Origin: Pseudomonas sp. B33.4
GTDB taxonomy: Bacteria > Pseudomonadota > Gammaproteobacteria > Pseudomonadales > Pseudomonadaceae
Assembly (NCBI RefSeq): GCF_034555375.1
Contig: NZ_CP140706.1
Span: 1,913,001 to 1,977,000 of the forward strand
Reading direction: 5' to 3'
DNA length: 64,000 nt
Shown: one piece after another, positions 18,755 to 28,445 of the stretch
How positions within the stretch are numbered: the first letter of the stretch is position 1
Layout: each line of letters opens with the position of its first letter
The notes under the pieces: model-generated
What the model was told of the DNA's origin: nothing
Seen by the model: the letters and a program-made list of their open reading frames with translations, nothing else
Databases searched by the model: none
Position numbers and translations under genes: made by a program

Positions 18755-18780
18755 GCCCGCTCACACTGCGGGCTTTTTTT
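18755..18780 (+). terminator. Rho-independent terminator of uraH
   Basis: GCCCGC-TCACACT-GCGGGC hairpin followed by seven T residues on the plus strand, 59 bases after the uraH stop. Confidence 0.9.
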
Positions 18781-18812
18781 ATTTCAGCGTTTTATGACGA
18801 TCTACAGGCGCG

Positions 18813-18836
18813 GCGCTCCAGGAAGATTCGGAGCGC
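18813..18836 (-). terminator. Possible 3′ hairpin of the island operon
   Basis: GCGCTCC/GGAGCGC stem with a 10-base loop, 24 bases beyond the last island stop codon in the reading direction. No T-run follows, so it may be only an RNA-end stabilising structure. Confidence 0.3.
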
Positions 18837-18859
18837 AGTGAACAGTGTTCGGCTGTCTG

Positions 18860-21800
18860 TTAATTGTCAGGCAATGAAACACTGTGCATACCGGGCACTT
18901 GGTGCTTGCAACGACCCAACACTTGCAACTCTGAGTCACTGACCTCTCGCGCACTGCCTTTTTCCGCAAGCATCCACTTGCGGTTTGCCAGGCTGTATCG
19001 CAACGTCCCCTTGCAGCCATCCTTCATGACGGCATTTCTCACCAGGAGTTGCAGGCGCGCGAAGGGGACGAATTCCTTGGCCAGGTCTGCGCCAGTGGGA
19101 GGGGTGAAGTAGCGGGCGTCCAGACTGTCCGTACGAACATTTTCAAAGGTCAGATCAACGGTGTGAACGACACCTTTGGGTCCGATGACGAAAATTTGAT
19201 CAACAAGGTCTTCTGGCCCGTATTCGGGTAAATGAATCGTGACGGTACCGATGTACAACCGGCTTCCCGCAAGGACGACTTTGAATGAGCCGAGTCTGCT
19301 CGCGTCAAGTTCCCACGTGGAAGAGTTGTTCAATCGGTGCGACGCGTTTTCCAGTCCGCCGGGGGTGGAGAGGCGCAAGACACGGTTTTCTCGCAGATGA
19401 ACAAGATAGGTTGCCCCCGCGCCTTCGATGTTATCAATCGCAGTTTGTTCGGCAACGGGCAAGATATTGCAGCAAGACGAGACATGATCCAGTTGCAGTG
19501 CGCGAGAGTCGGGGACTTCAAAAGTTGCCTTGTGATTAATTCGTAGCGGAAAACGAAGTTCATGGCTGGTCAGGGTGTTTTTGTCGGTACGGTGTTTATA
19601 CCCTGCTGGAGGCTTGGCGTACTCCTCTTCAAGGATCAGGGTGTGGGACTTGCCGTCTCTGTACACCAGCATATAGCCATGGGTCGAATGGTTGCCTCTG
19701 ATTTTCTTCAGCGCAGCTTCAAGGGTTGTTTCCAGGTGTTGACCGTATCCGACGATTTGCAAAAGATGCTCACCAAAGTAAAACAGAAAATCGCAGGAAA
19801 CATTGATTTTGTCTTTTTTTGCCGATTTGTTGGTTGCGATAGACGGACTTGTAGCGAAAGCCACCTGAGCGCTCGTCAGTTCGGAGCTGTCGAAGTCGAG
19901 AAATAGTCGAGTACCGAAAAAAGAGTCCGGGTTGCCCCCGGTAATGAATTGCGTGTGCTTGTTGAAACGCTGGACATAATAGTGGCTGTTCTGATTCGAA
20001 GGGACTTTGCAAATGGCGTTGTGGAGGATGATGGTTTTTTCAGGGTGCCCGTGTTTGATGATTTCAGCTTTTATATCAGCAGGCTCATCATGCTCAAATA
20101 CCTCTGGCAAGTCAGCCCTCAAGTGAAAGCCATCTCGGGTGGTGAAGGTTAACTTGTTGTTGATAAGTTGCCGGTGATTGTCGGTTTTTTTATAAACATG
20201 CTGGATGAAAATCGTACTCTTCCGACCCCAATGGAAGTCGAACTCCAATGTGATTTCAAGGGCGTTGCGTACTACTTTCCAGCTTAGGATTTGGTCCATT
20301 CGCCAACCCAGCGAAATATGGCTCTCGTCAGCGCCATCTTCGGTAATGGAGACCCAGCCGTCCGGCAGTGCTACATGATAGAAATCCTTCCCGGATTCAC
20401 CAGACGCCTTTGTGTTGTTCTTTAACAGATAAAGGGTGTCGTCACCGGCACCGGCGCTGATCGTATCGCTGCCCCTTGCCATGATGACGTTCGAGTCTTG
20501 ATTGCCTGTAACAATGCTTGATCCGCCAACCAGGGTGTAAACGTTTTCGATGCTTTCCAACTGTGTCTTATGGACGTACTCCGTTTCGGAGTAAGAGGGT
20601 TCCACAGAGAGAATTTCCAGCGTACCAGCCGCTAGATCGATGCTGTATTTGCGACCCTGGGCGCGAAAAATCTGTTTGCCATCCATGACTAACGTATCGC
20701 TGCCTGCACCGCCTTTCAGTCTGGAAAGTTCAGTCTTCTCGTAAAAGCCTTCGATCAGGCCGGCAGCATATTGGGCAATGAACCTGTCGTCCTTTTCTCC
20801 ACCGGTCAGGTCTTTTGTTCCGCTGCCGAAATAGAACGAGTTCGGTTTTTTCTGAACGCCGACAATCGAATCGTTACCATCGCCGATCATCCATAACACG
20901 CCTTTGTTTTCGCCCGGTGTGCCAAGCACTGCTCAGGGGGTATCTGCCGTCACGCCGTCTCGAGCGTCAAGCGTGTCGTCAAGTGCGACCACTTCCGGAA
21001 CGTAGACGATGGGCGTTGTTTCCAGGCCCGACCAGTGCGTTACGCGTTCCCTCCGCTTATTGAGCCTGTCTTCATAGCGACCGTGTACCACCGCTTCGGC
21101 GCTGTCCTTGTGCGTCTCGTCGAGTATTTTTCTGGCGCTCGCCTGTAGTTGTTTAGCCGTTTCGATCCTGGCCCTGGCGAGTGCGTAGCGGTTCTTGATG
21201 TTCTGATCGATATCGAGGAAAAAAACGAACGAAAACCAACCGGTGCGCCAACGCTCTTCGAGGGTGAGTTCGATGTAATCGTCGATGTCATCGACCATAC
21301 GCACGGCCCCGTAGATTTGCGAGCCGATGGCCATGATCGCTCCCGCTGCCAGACCGACCGGGCCTGCAAGCGAGAAACCGGCCAAGGCGGCAGCCCCCAG
21401 GATGACGGTCATGGCGGCACTGGCAATGTTCAAGCCGCCGCTGACAAAGTGGTCCATCGCTTCTTTGCCGGTTTTATTGCTGGCTGCGCTGAACTCTCTG
21501 ACAGCACTGTAAATATCGAAGGGCAGGGTCAGTGCGCCTCCGATCAGTCCGCCTGAACGACTGAGTTTGATCCCGGCACTGGTTTTGACGAAATCCTTCA
21601 TCGCACCGTTGGCGGCTTCAATCATGCGTTGGCCCATCTTTGTGATCGTGATGTCGACAGCAATCGACCCTAACTCGGTGCCGATACCAATGCTGTTGAA
21701 GATGATTTCATCCGTGTCATCCTTTTTGACGGCGTCGTAAACCCCGCGAATGCCCATCAGTATGCCGAATGACTGGATGCCGACGCTTGCACCGACCGTG

Positions 21801-22402
21801 GAATAGCTTTTGATCGCGAGCCAGCTCGGATTGCTCTTTTTTGATGAGTAGCCCAAGCGCAGATCCAGCCTCTGTGCCGAACTCAAAAGCTGCGTCATTT
21901 TTTTGCGGTAGCCACCTTCATCGAGTGGCGCTACCGCCTCTTCTCTAAGTAGCGGAGGGGCAGACAGGGGGCGTACTGTCGACATTTCGAAGAGCAGGGA
22001 AGGCAGCAAATAATCATCGCCGAAAGTCGATGCTTTCATGCGTTTCTCGATTTCGCTGTAGCTGAGTTGCAAGGCGTTCAAGAAAGATCGCCTGGGTGTT
22101 CTAAAGTTAGTGTTGTGGCCGGTCAGCGGTTGCCCGGCAATGGTCGCCCCCAGCGCGTCAAGCCCTCGGCGAGTCACAGTATAAGGACCGATTTTAAACG
22201 GTCCGTACAGGTCATCGAGCATTTTCAGTTGGCCCGGTTTGCGCCGCTTGCTCTCTGGCTTGGCGTTTTCCAGGTTGTTATCGATATCGGACCCAAAATC
22301 AATCGTCGAGGCCGTGCGTTGATTGGCATGAGTACCAATGTCGGATATTTCAATGGCATCAACAGATGTCGTCGGGTTTTCAACAGACAGGGTCGTGGAC
22401 AC
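18860..22402 (-). pseudogene. Pore-forming/RTX-like toxin paralogue with one in-frame stop
   Basis: Full-length homologue of the 1187-residue protein at 30472–34035, cut into 489 + 690 codons by a TGA at 20933–20935. Frame is kept on both sides. The intact copy reads DIPGAEL here and this one reads DTP-stop-AVLG, so the change fits GGA→TGA. The first part has the N-terminal domain, hydrophobic helices (AAMTVILGAAALAGFSLAGPVG) and the WRTGWFSF motif. The second has degenerate RTX repeats (GGEKDDRFI, GGAGSDTLV, AGAGDDTLY) and the beta-rich C-terminal domain. A GTG lies 3 bases past the TGA, so stop–restart translation into two proteins is possible, though no ribosome site is visible. The start GTG at 22402 has AAGGAAG at -6. 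Last gene of the island operon. Confidence 0.75.
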
Positions 22403-22403
22403 G

Positions 22404-22419
22404 TGAACTTCCTTGTTCA
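22404..22419 (-). promoter_or_regulatory. Ribosome site in a small inverted repeat (pseudogene copy)
   Basis: TGAACAAGGAAGTTCA on the minus strand: arms TGAAC/GTTCA enclose the Shine-Dalgarno AAGGAA. Exactly the same 16 bases precede the intact paralogue at 34037–34052. The GTG start is 1 base further on. Confidence 0.55.
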
Positions 22420-22540
22420 AAGGGTGAATTTTTTTCGCTAAGAGGGTCGCAAAATCAACCCAGACCGCCGTTGAACTTTATAGTTGTTGTGGTTGATCGA
22501 AGTTCGCCTGGCGGCCTGTTTGATTTCTGCTTGTCGAGTG

Positions 22541-24430
22541 TTACTTGATTCTGGTGATGATCAGGTTGTTTTCCCCGGATGGCAGGGGTTTGTTGTTGCC
22601 AGCCAGGTAAATTATCTTGTCGATAGCGAGATGGTCTTGCAGCAATATTTTATGAGAAGGCTCGATCTTGTTGATGAGGGCTCTTTTCTTGAGCCATATA
22701 GTTGGGTCCGTAGAAACCGTGGTGTCATAGTGAAGTTTGTCAAGGAACATGATGAATACAGTGTCGACGCCTGTTCGCTGGATCAGTAGCGCGTCCCCTG
22801 CGATATGGCGAAAATTACGAGAAACACGATAACCATGCCCTCCAAGAATACCGATGAACAGATCTCGCGCTGATTGCCGATTGACCTGATGGCGCGAGCC
22901 AAAAAACAACTGCGGATTGAAATCGATTCTTTGCAGGCCGTCGGCGGACGGTGGCGGCATATGAATGTAGCCGTTCACGTCTACAGGAAGCGGAGTAAGC
23001 AGCATCAAGGGGTCGCTCAAGTCCTGACGCACGGTTCTTTTTTCGTCAATTGATGTGGCGCGTTTTTCCCAGTACTTGATTGTTTCGAACAGCGCATGCG
23101 TCCCGGGACCGTTCAGTTCCTCGGCGTAGTTAGCTCGATTGAATATTTCCCGCGCCACCTTGTTGGCGGAGTGATACGCAAGATAGGGGAACTGATCGCT
23201 GACGTACTGAGTCAGGCATTTCGAAAATGGCAGACCGTCGATGATTCTCCATGTATCACCGGTATGGCCTGCCCACGGCTCCGCCAGTTTCACCACCCCC
23301 CGGGGTTGTAACTCGGGACTGGTGAGCATCATGTGCTCGAAAGCATCGAAGCGTAAGGAGGAAAACTGCGGGGGTTTAATAAACGCCAGTGAGTCACCGG
23401 CAAGGTTCGGTTGGGGGAGTACGGGAAAGTGCTGAGCGTCGATTTCGATGGAGTCACCGACAAGCGGTTTTGTCGCACTGCCCCAGGTTTTCCACTCGTC
23501 ATTGTGCCGTACGGGAACGTCTGGAGTGAGCAATGCGCTGTCCGCCGGCAGGCGCGCACGTTTAGTCGGGCCAGGTCCTGAATCTTCTGCCTGGCCGAGG
23601 GCGCGGGAACTACCGGGCTGCGGATCTTGTTGCGTACCTGTGAAGGGCTGTGATTTGCGGCGCCAGACGAATTGTCCAGGAATCTGTTCGACCGTTATAT
23701 CAGGCACTTTGGTAGTTGTTGCAGAGGCCAGTTTGTATTCGCCCTGGTCGTTTCTGCGAACCATGATGGTGCCATTGGCGATATCGACATAGATTTTTCC
23801 GCGCGGCCCCTGGCGGATTCCGTCCCGGGATTGATTGGCAGCCGGAAGTAGAGTGGCCAGGTTCGGATCGATAAAAATAGCCGCATGCGGCTGCTCGGCA
23901 TTCATCAGCGACATTGACAAATTTACCTGGGCCGCCTGGGCCACGTACCACGGCGCTTCGATGCGCCAATGGGCTTGCCCCTGCACTTTTTTCACGATTG
24001 GAGGCGTTACTCCCGGCGCTACAGGCCAGGGTATCTGGTACTCGCCGGCTGAATTGGGTTCGACTCGGTAATGACCACCTTCTTCAAGCTGTGCATAGGT
24101 CTGACCGTCTACGTTTATGTACAAACCGTCGACAGATTCGTGCGGCTTCAAGAGATGAGTCTGTAGTCCGGGAAGGGTGATCTCCGCCAGTCTGGCATTC
24201 GCTTGCGTAATGATCGGGTCCGTTATGTAGCTCATGACGACATGCGGCTCGTTAATGGCATCAAGCTGTGGTTCAGCGGGATTGGGAGTGTCGGGTAATC
24301 GATGCGATGCCGGTGCCGGTGTGTCGATGTTGCTGGGCAGTACGCGGTTACTTGAAACACTGTCGGAGTCGACTCTGCTCGCTATTTCCGACGAAATAGA
24401 ATGTGTGGTTGTTTTGGGCGGTTTAACCAT
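22541..24430 (-). CDS. Island KPPK protein A (unknown function, NLS-like motif)
   Basis: I do not recognise a family. It is a 629-residue protein starting MVKPPKTTTHS, one of four tandem paralogues. Layout: Ser/Pro/Thr-rich leader (1–60); module 1 (about 101–160, DGLYINVDGQTYAQL…GQAHWRIE); module 2 (about 203–260, GKIYVDIANGTIMVRRN…EQIPGQFVWRRK). Next come a disordered linker with GPTKRARL (about 287–294) and a conserved C-terminal domain (about 310–629) with WGSATKPLVGDSIEID, FDAFEHMM, LSDPLMLL and LQRIDFNP. No signal peptide or membrane helix is visible. It lies fourth of the paralogues in transcription order, 138 bases before the broken pore-like gene. Its C-terminal end (NNLIITRIK) is the most diverged of the four. 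The ribosome site is weak (GAGATAACTCC). Confidence 0.8.
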   Translation of the reverse strand: MVKPPKTTTHSISSEIASRVDSDSVSSNRVLPSNIDTPAPASHRLPDTPNPAEPQLDAINEPHVVMSYITDPIITQANARLAEITLPGLQTHLLKPHESVDGLYINVDGQTYAQLEEGGHYRVEPNSAGEYQIPWPVAPGVTPPIVKKVQGQAHWRIEAPWYVAQAAQVNLSMSLMNAEQPHAAIFIDPNLATLLPAANQSRDGIRQGPRGKIYVDIANGTIMVRRNDQGEYKLASATTTKVPDITVEQIPGQFVWRRKSQPFTGTQQDPQPGSSRALGQAEDSGPGPTKRARLPADSALLTPDVPVRHNDEWKTWGSATKPLVGDSIEIDAQHFPVLPQPNLAGDSLAFIKPPQFSSLRFDAFEHMMLTSPELQPRGVVKLAEPWAGHTGDTWRIIDGLPFSKCLTQYVSDQFPYLAYHSANKVAREIFNRANYAEELNGPGTHALFETIKYWEKRATSIDEKRTVRQDLSDPLMLLTPLPVDVNGYIHMPPPSADGLQRIDFNPQLFFGSRHQVNRQSARDLFIGILGGHGYRVSRNFRHIAGDALLIQRTGVDTVFIMFLDKLHYDTTVSTDPTIWLKKRALINKIEPSHKILLQDHLAIDKIIYLAGNNKPLPSGENNLIITRIK

Positions 24431-24491
24431 TGGAGTTATCTCTAGAGGGTGCTCTAAAAAATCAATACAGTTAATTTTGTGGAGCCGTCGA

Positions 24492-26405
24492 CTATTTATC
24501 CCTGACAATAAATAAAGTTGTCTGCCGCAGCGCATCTGTTTGAGTTCCACCGAGCAGGTAGATGATTTTCTGTTCATCCCTATAAGTGGAAAGTGGTTTC
24601 TTTTGTTCTCCGACCCGGAGTTGCCACATGGCATGACTCAGCTCGGAAGCCGTGTCTGGAGAGCGCTGAATTCTGCCGTTGATAATGGAAGGCAGTTTCA
24701 GCATAAACATGTAATCGATTTTTTCCCGATGAAACAGTAGTCCGTCCTTCCAGAGTGCGGCGTCCATGAGGTCTATCACGTACCCGTCATCTTCCAGCAC
24801 GTTGCTGAACAGCCAGCGCAAGCGGGGCACTGTCGGCTCTGCTGCGTACTCGTTCCAGTGTTGAGGGAAACGACCAGGATCCAGGTCCAGTCGCATCAGC
24901 CCCTCTCCCAGTGTTGAAGGAATTTCCAGCGTGGTCTCACGAGGACTGGCCGAGCGGGTTGCAAGATTGCGTAACATCAACAGCGGATCAACCAGTTCTC
25001 GTTGCGACGCTCTGCGCAGATCCCTGTCGCCCCAGTAACGAAATATCTGGGTCATAAGCGCCAGCCCACGGCCCTGAATGATTTCGGAGTGGTTTGCCTG
25101 ATTAAACATCGCCCGGGCCAGGGAACTGACGGATTGATCCGACAGATATTTGAAGGTTCTGGCGATGTACTGTGTGATTGGCATTTCAAGGGGAGCGATG
25201 TTGTCCAGAACCGTCCATTGGTTATTTCTTTTAACTGCCCACTTCGGCTGCAAAGACGGGTTGTCTCGCAGCATGAATTCGAAAGCGTCGTATAAAGCTG
25301 GGGAAAACAACGGATGTTGCAGATAGACCAGGCGCGGGTTGTCACTCAAGTCTTGTGGCACTATCCGGTAATACTGTCCGTCTATTTCGATGTGCTGACC
25401 CAACGGCGGTTGAATACTGCGTCCCCAGTTTCGCCAGAGGCTATAACTCAGGTTAATCGCGTCAGGATTGTCTGACAGCAAACTTTGGGTAAGCGCCAGG
25501 TGAGTATCTGCGCCTTCTTCCAGGTGCGGTCGTTTGCTCGAGCCCTGCTTGTTTTCCGGTCTGTCAGATGAGGCCTTGCGTTTTTCCTGGTGCGAACTTT
25601 CCCTTGAATCGGCTGATTCTCTGGTTTTGCGTCGCCACAGTTTCGTCCCCGGAATCTGTTCAAACAATAGAGTTGAAATGTTGCGAGCTGTCGCGGAGGT
25701 TTGCTCGTACTGGCCGGTCGCGTTTTTGCGCACCATGACCGTTCCATCCGGCGTATCGATATAGGTTTTGCGGTGCTTGTCATATCGGATTCCGTCAGGT
25801 GAATGCAGCGCCGGGGAGAGCAGGGCCGCATCGTTAGGCGCAAGGTAAAGCGGTTGTTCCGAGACAGTGCTCTCTGCAGTGGCATTGGGTCTGTCACTCT
25901 CTGAGCTATGGGCAAGCCAATTGGGTCGTTCAAAAGTCCAGATGGGTTGACGTTCTGTTTTGGTCAGGAAGGGGCCAGGCAGCAGCGGTGTAAAACTGAA
26001 AGGGATTTGATACCGCCCATCGCTAAGGTGTTCGACCAGCAGGTGTCCTTCATTTTCAACATGGGCATACAACCTGCCATCGGGGCTGGTGAATAGTCCG
26101 CTGTCGGCATCCAGACGGTGTAACAGGTGCACTTGATCGGCAGGCCAGGTAATTGATCGAAGAGCCGCCTGAACTGATAGTGGGTAAGTTTCAGGTATTG
26201 CGTTGACCTGCACCGCAGGTTGGCGCGGTGTCACGCCTGGCAATTCTGTAGAGTCTGCAGACGCTGTAATCTCGCCCTGAGGCCTTGGAGAGGTGTTTGC
26301 GAGGTGTGGGTGGCTGCTTTCTGCCCCCCCGGGTAAAGGGGGAGTGGTAGTGTCCGGGGTATCGGAGGGAGCAATCCCGACCCTGCGCTTCGGTGGTTTG
26401 ACCAT
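24492..26405 (-). CDS. Island KPPK protein B (unknown function, NLS-like motif)
   Basis: Paralogue of A, C and D, 637 residues, starting MVKPPKRRVG. The Pro/Thr-rich leader covers about 1–70. Module 1 lies at about 101–162 (SGLFTSPDGRLYAHVENEGHL…PIWTFERPNW) and module 2 at about 203–260 (GIRYDKHRKTYIDTPDGTVMVRKN…EQIPGTKLWRRK). A charged linker with EKRKASS and SSKRPHLEEG runs about 270–298, and the C-terminal domain about 310–637 (IEIDGQYYRIVPQ, YLQHPLFSP, SLQPKWAVKR, LLFHREKIDYMFMLKLP, IIYLLGG, LFIVRDK). The basic motif is weakest here because His replaces Arg in KRPHL. No secretion signal was recognised. It is 61 bases upstream of A. The function is unknown. Confidence 0.8.
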   Translation of the reverse strand: MVKPPKRRVGIAPSDTPDTTTPPLPGGAESSHPHLANTSPRPQGEITASADSTELPGVTPRQPAVQVNAIPETYPLSVQAALRSITWPADQVHLLHRLDADSGLFTSPDGRLYAHVENEGHLLVEHLSDGRYQIPFSFTPLLPGPFLTKTERQPIWTFERPNWLAHSSESDRPNATAESTVSEQPLYLAPNDAALLSPALHSPDGIRYDKHRKTYIDTPDGTVMVRKNATGQYEQTSATARNISTLLFEQIPGTKLWRRKTRESADSRESSHQEKRKASSDRPENKQGSSKRPHLEEGADTHLALTQSLLSDNPDAINLSYSLWRNWGRSIQPPLGQHIEIDGQYYRIVPQDLSDNPRLVYLQHPLFSPALYDAFEFMLRDNPSLQPKWAVKRNNQWTVLDNIAPLEMPITQYIARTFKYLSDQSVSSLARAMFNQANHSEIIQGRGLALMTQIFRYWGDRDLRRASQRELVDPLLMLRNLATRSASPRETTLEIPSTLGEGLMRLDLDPGRFPQHWNEYAAEPTVPRLRWLFSNVLEDDGYVIDLMDAALWKDGLLFHREKIDYMFMLKLPSIINGRIQRSPDTASELSHAMWQLRVGEQKKPLSTYRDEQKIIYLLGGTQTDALRQTTLFIVRDK

Positions 26406-26499
26406 TAATTCAATCTCGCTGTTGGAAAGGTAGCGGTGTTCTGATGGCGGCTAGCAGCCAGAATCTTGCGAACGATCCGCTGACGGGCGCGGTGGTTGT

Positions 26500-28224
26500 T
26501 CAGCCTTCTCTCACGATGAAGAGCGTCGGATTGTCGGAGGAGACGTGTTGTATGCCGCCGACCAGATAGATCAGTTCGGTATGAGGGAGAAGGCTGCCGA
26601 GTTGCTGTTTTTGCGCCGGGCTGAGCATGTTCAAAAAGCCCGGTTCGAGGAGGCCGGATCCTGGTGCGGTGTACCGAGGAATATGATTTCCCGTGATGGG
26701 CGGCAGCTTCAGTACGAATACTGCGGCAACGCCTTCACGATGAAAGATCAACGCGTTTTCTCGAAGCTGGCGCGGCGTGTTATTGATGCTGTAACCGCTG
26801 TGCTGCAGGATGCTCGTGAGTAACACGCGCAGGCTGGCTGCAGTGGGCTGCGCTGCGTAAGTGAGCCATTCCAGAGGGAATCGTTTTGGATCGAAATCCA
26901 GACGCTGCAACTGGTTTGAGGTGTAGGAAGGCAAGGTGAGTAATCCGCCGTCGGCAACGCTGCCGTGCGACGTTGGCAATTTTGGAAGCATTACCAATGG
27001 GTCCGACAAGCTGTGCATGGGGGCTTCGTTACTCACCCGATCTATCCAGTGACGAAATGTCAGCGCCATCACCGAAAGTCCATGCGCGGTCACTCCCTGA
27101 GGCAAAGCGACTCGATCGAATACAGCCCTGGCGAGGAGGTTTGTCGAGTGATCCGACAGAGAGCGGAACGCGGTAGAAACATATGCGGTTGTGGGCATTT
27201 CGAATGGCGGGTGGGTATCCAGTACCTTCCATTGCCCTTCGCGTTTCAGCGCCCATTTTGGCTGGCGCGAAGGTTCATGACGTAACATGTGTTCGAAGGT
27301 GTCAAAGCTATCCGGCGAAAATCCCGGGTGCTGCAAATAGACCAGACCGGTATCGGCTTGCACCCCTTGTTTGACGATCGGGTAGTGCAGTCCGTCTATT
27401 TCGATCGACTCACCTGATTCCGGCTTTGTGGTTTTCCCCCAGTTTTTCCATTGCCCTGTGGACAGATCCAGTGCGACGTTCTGCTGCAGGAAAATATTCT
27501 CTACCAGCGTGCTTGCATCGATCGTCACATTGGATTGTTCGTCCAGGCGTGGGCGTTTGCTCGGACCTGGTGTGGCATCCGTCGCTTCGACGGATACCGA
27601 ATCAGATTGCGCGCCTTGTCGTGGTGCGTCGATTTCACGCCAAAGCCTGGAACCTGGAATCTGTTCAACCCATTCACCGGTTGGGGTTGATTCGCCGCTG
27701 TGGGTCTGTCGCCAGCCGTCGGGGGTTTTACCCACCATGACCATTCCGGCAGACATTTCGACATATGCTTTTTTGTGTTTGTCATAGCGTAATCCGTCTT
27801 CGGTGCTGGGTTTGCTCTTGAGTTTCACGGCCGATTCGGGATCGATAAAAACAGGGTGGAGCACTCGTTGTCGGGTGGCTGTGCCTGCGCTGGCTGCAGG
27901 CTGGTTTTCTGCGAAGTGCCGGGAAACCCAGCTTGCAGCGCGCGATGTGCCTGCCCCCTCAGGAAGGTGGTGGATGATGACAGTGGGCCGCTCGACGGTT
28001 GCAGCGGGCCGGTGGTGGATGGTGACGGTGGGCTGTGGTTCGATTGTAGCCAGCCCGGGATGTGTAGAAGAGGCTCCTGGCGCCGGGTTGATGTGGGTAG
28101 CGTCGCCACCAGGATGTGCCACATCGTCGGGAGAAATTCCCAGCGGATTCTGTAAAGGGTCGGTCGAAGTCACGGACGAGTCGGGTGAAAGCGGGCGCGT
28201 GATCTTCTTGGGTGGTTTAGCCAT
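26500..28224 (-). CDS. Island KPPK protein C (unknown function, one module, c-Myc-like NLS)
   Basis: Shortest paralogue, 574 residues, starting MAKPPKKITRP. It lacks module 1. In its place is a His/Pro-rich leader with an internal duplication, PTVTIHHRP (about 65–73) and PTVIIHHLP (about 80–88). The single module (about 143–197) reads GLRYDKHKKAYVEMSAGMVMV…EQIPGSRLWRE. The linker holds PSKRPRLDE (about 221–229), close to the c-Myc nuclear signal PAAKRVKLD. The C-terminal domain (about 250–574) has IEIDGLHYPIV, YLQHPGFSPDSFDTFEHML, DPLVMLPKLP, LQRLDFDPKRFPLEW, ALIFHREGV, LIYLVGG and LFIVREG. The ribosome site is CGGAG. The function is unknown. Confidence 0.8.
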   Translation of the reverse strand: MAKPPKKITRPLSPDSSVTSTDPLQNPLGISPDDVAHPGGDATHINPAPGASSTHPGLATIEPQPTVTIHHRPAATVERPTVIIHHLPEGAGTSRAASWVSRHFAENQPAASAGTATRQRVLHPVFIDPESAVKLKSKPSTEDGLRYDKHKKAYVEMSAGMVMVGKTPDGWRQTHSGESTPTGEWVEQIPGSRLWREIDAPRQGAQSDSVSVEATDATPGPSKRPRLDEQSNVTIDASTLVENIFLQQNVALDLSTGQWKNWGKTTKPESGESIEIDGLHYPIVKQGVQADTGLVYLQHPGFSPDSFDTFEHMLRHEPSRQPKWALKREGQWKVLDTHPPFEMPTTAYVSTAFRSLSDHSTNLLARAVFDRVALPQGVTAHGLSVMALTFRHWIDRVSNEAPMHSLSDPLVMLPKLPTSHGSVADGGLLTLPSYTSNQLQRLDFDPKRFPLEWLTYAAQPTAASLRVLLTSILQHSGYSINNTPRQLRENALIFHREGVAAVFVLKLPPITGNHIPRYTAPGSGLLEPGFLNMLSPAQKQQLGSLLPHTELIYLVGGIQHVSSDNPTLFIVREG

Positions 28225-28445
28225 TGGATGACTCCGTGGAGTGCTGATTCATTCGATTTAGAGGAGCAGATGAACAGGTCGCAATTGCGCTGGGCCTGGC
28301 CACTGATTTCGAAGGGCAATGGTCAGTCAAAGATCGCGGCCCGGTGCGGTACATATGTCTTGAGCAACCCGCAATTGGTGCACGATGTTGCGCACTCCTC
28401 AAACGCGCCAACTCCCGCAGGTGGCGCCTGCGAGAGTTTCAATGA

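Noticed and set aside
18860..22402. A frameshift in the second pore/RTX gene
   Set aside because: The two open parts are in the same frame, separated only by one TGA codon; an indel is not needed.
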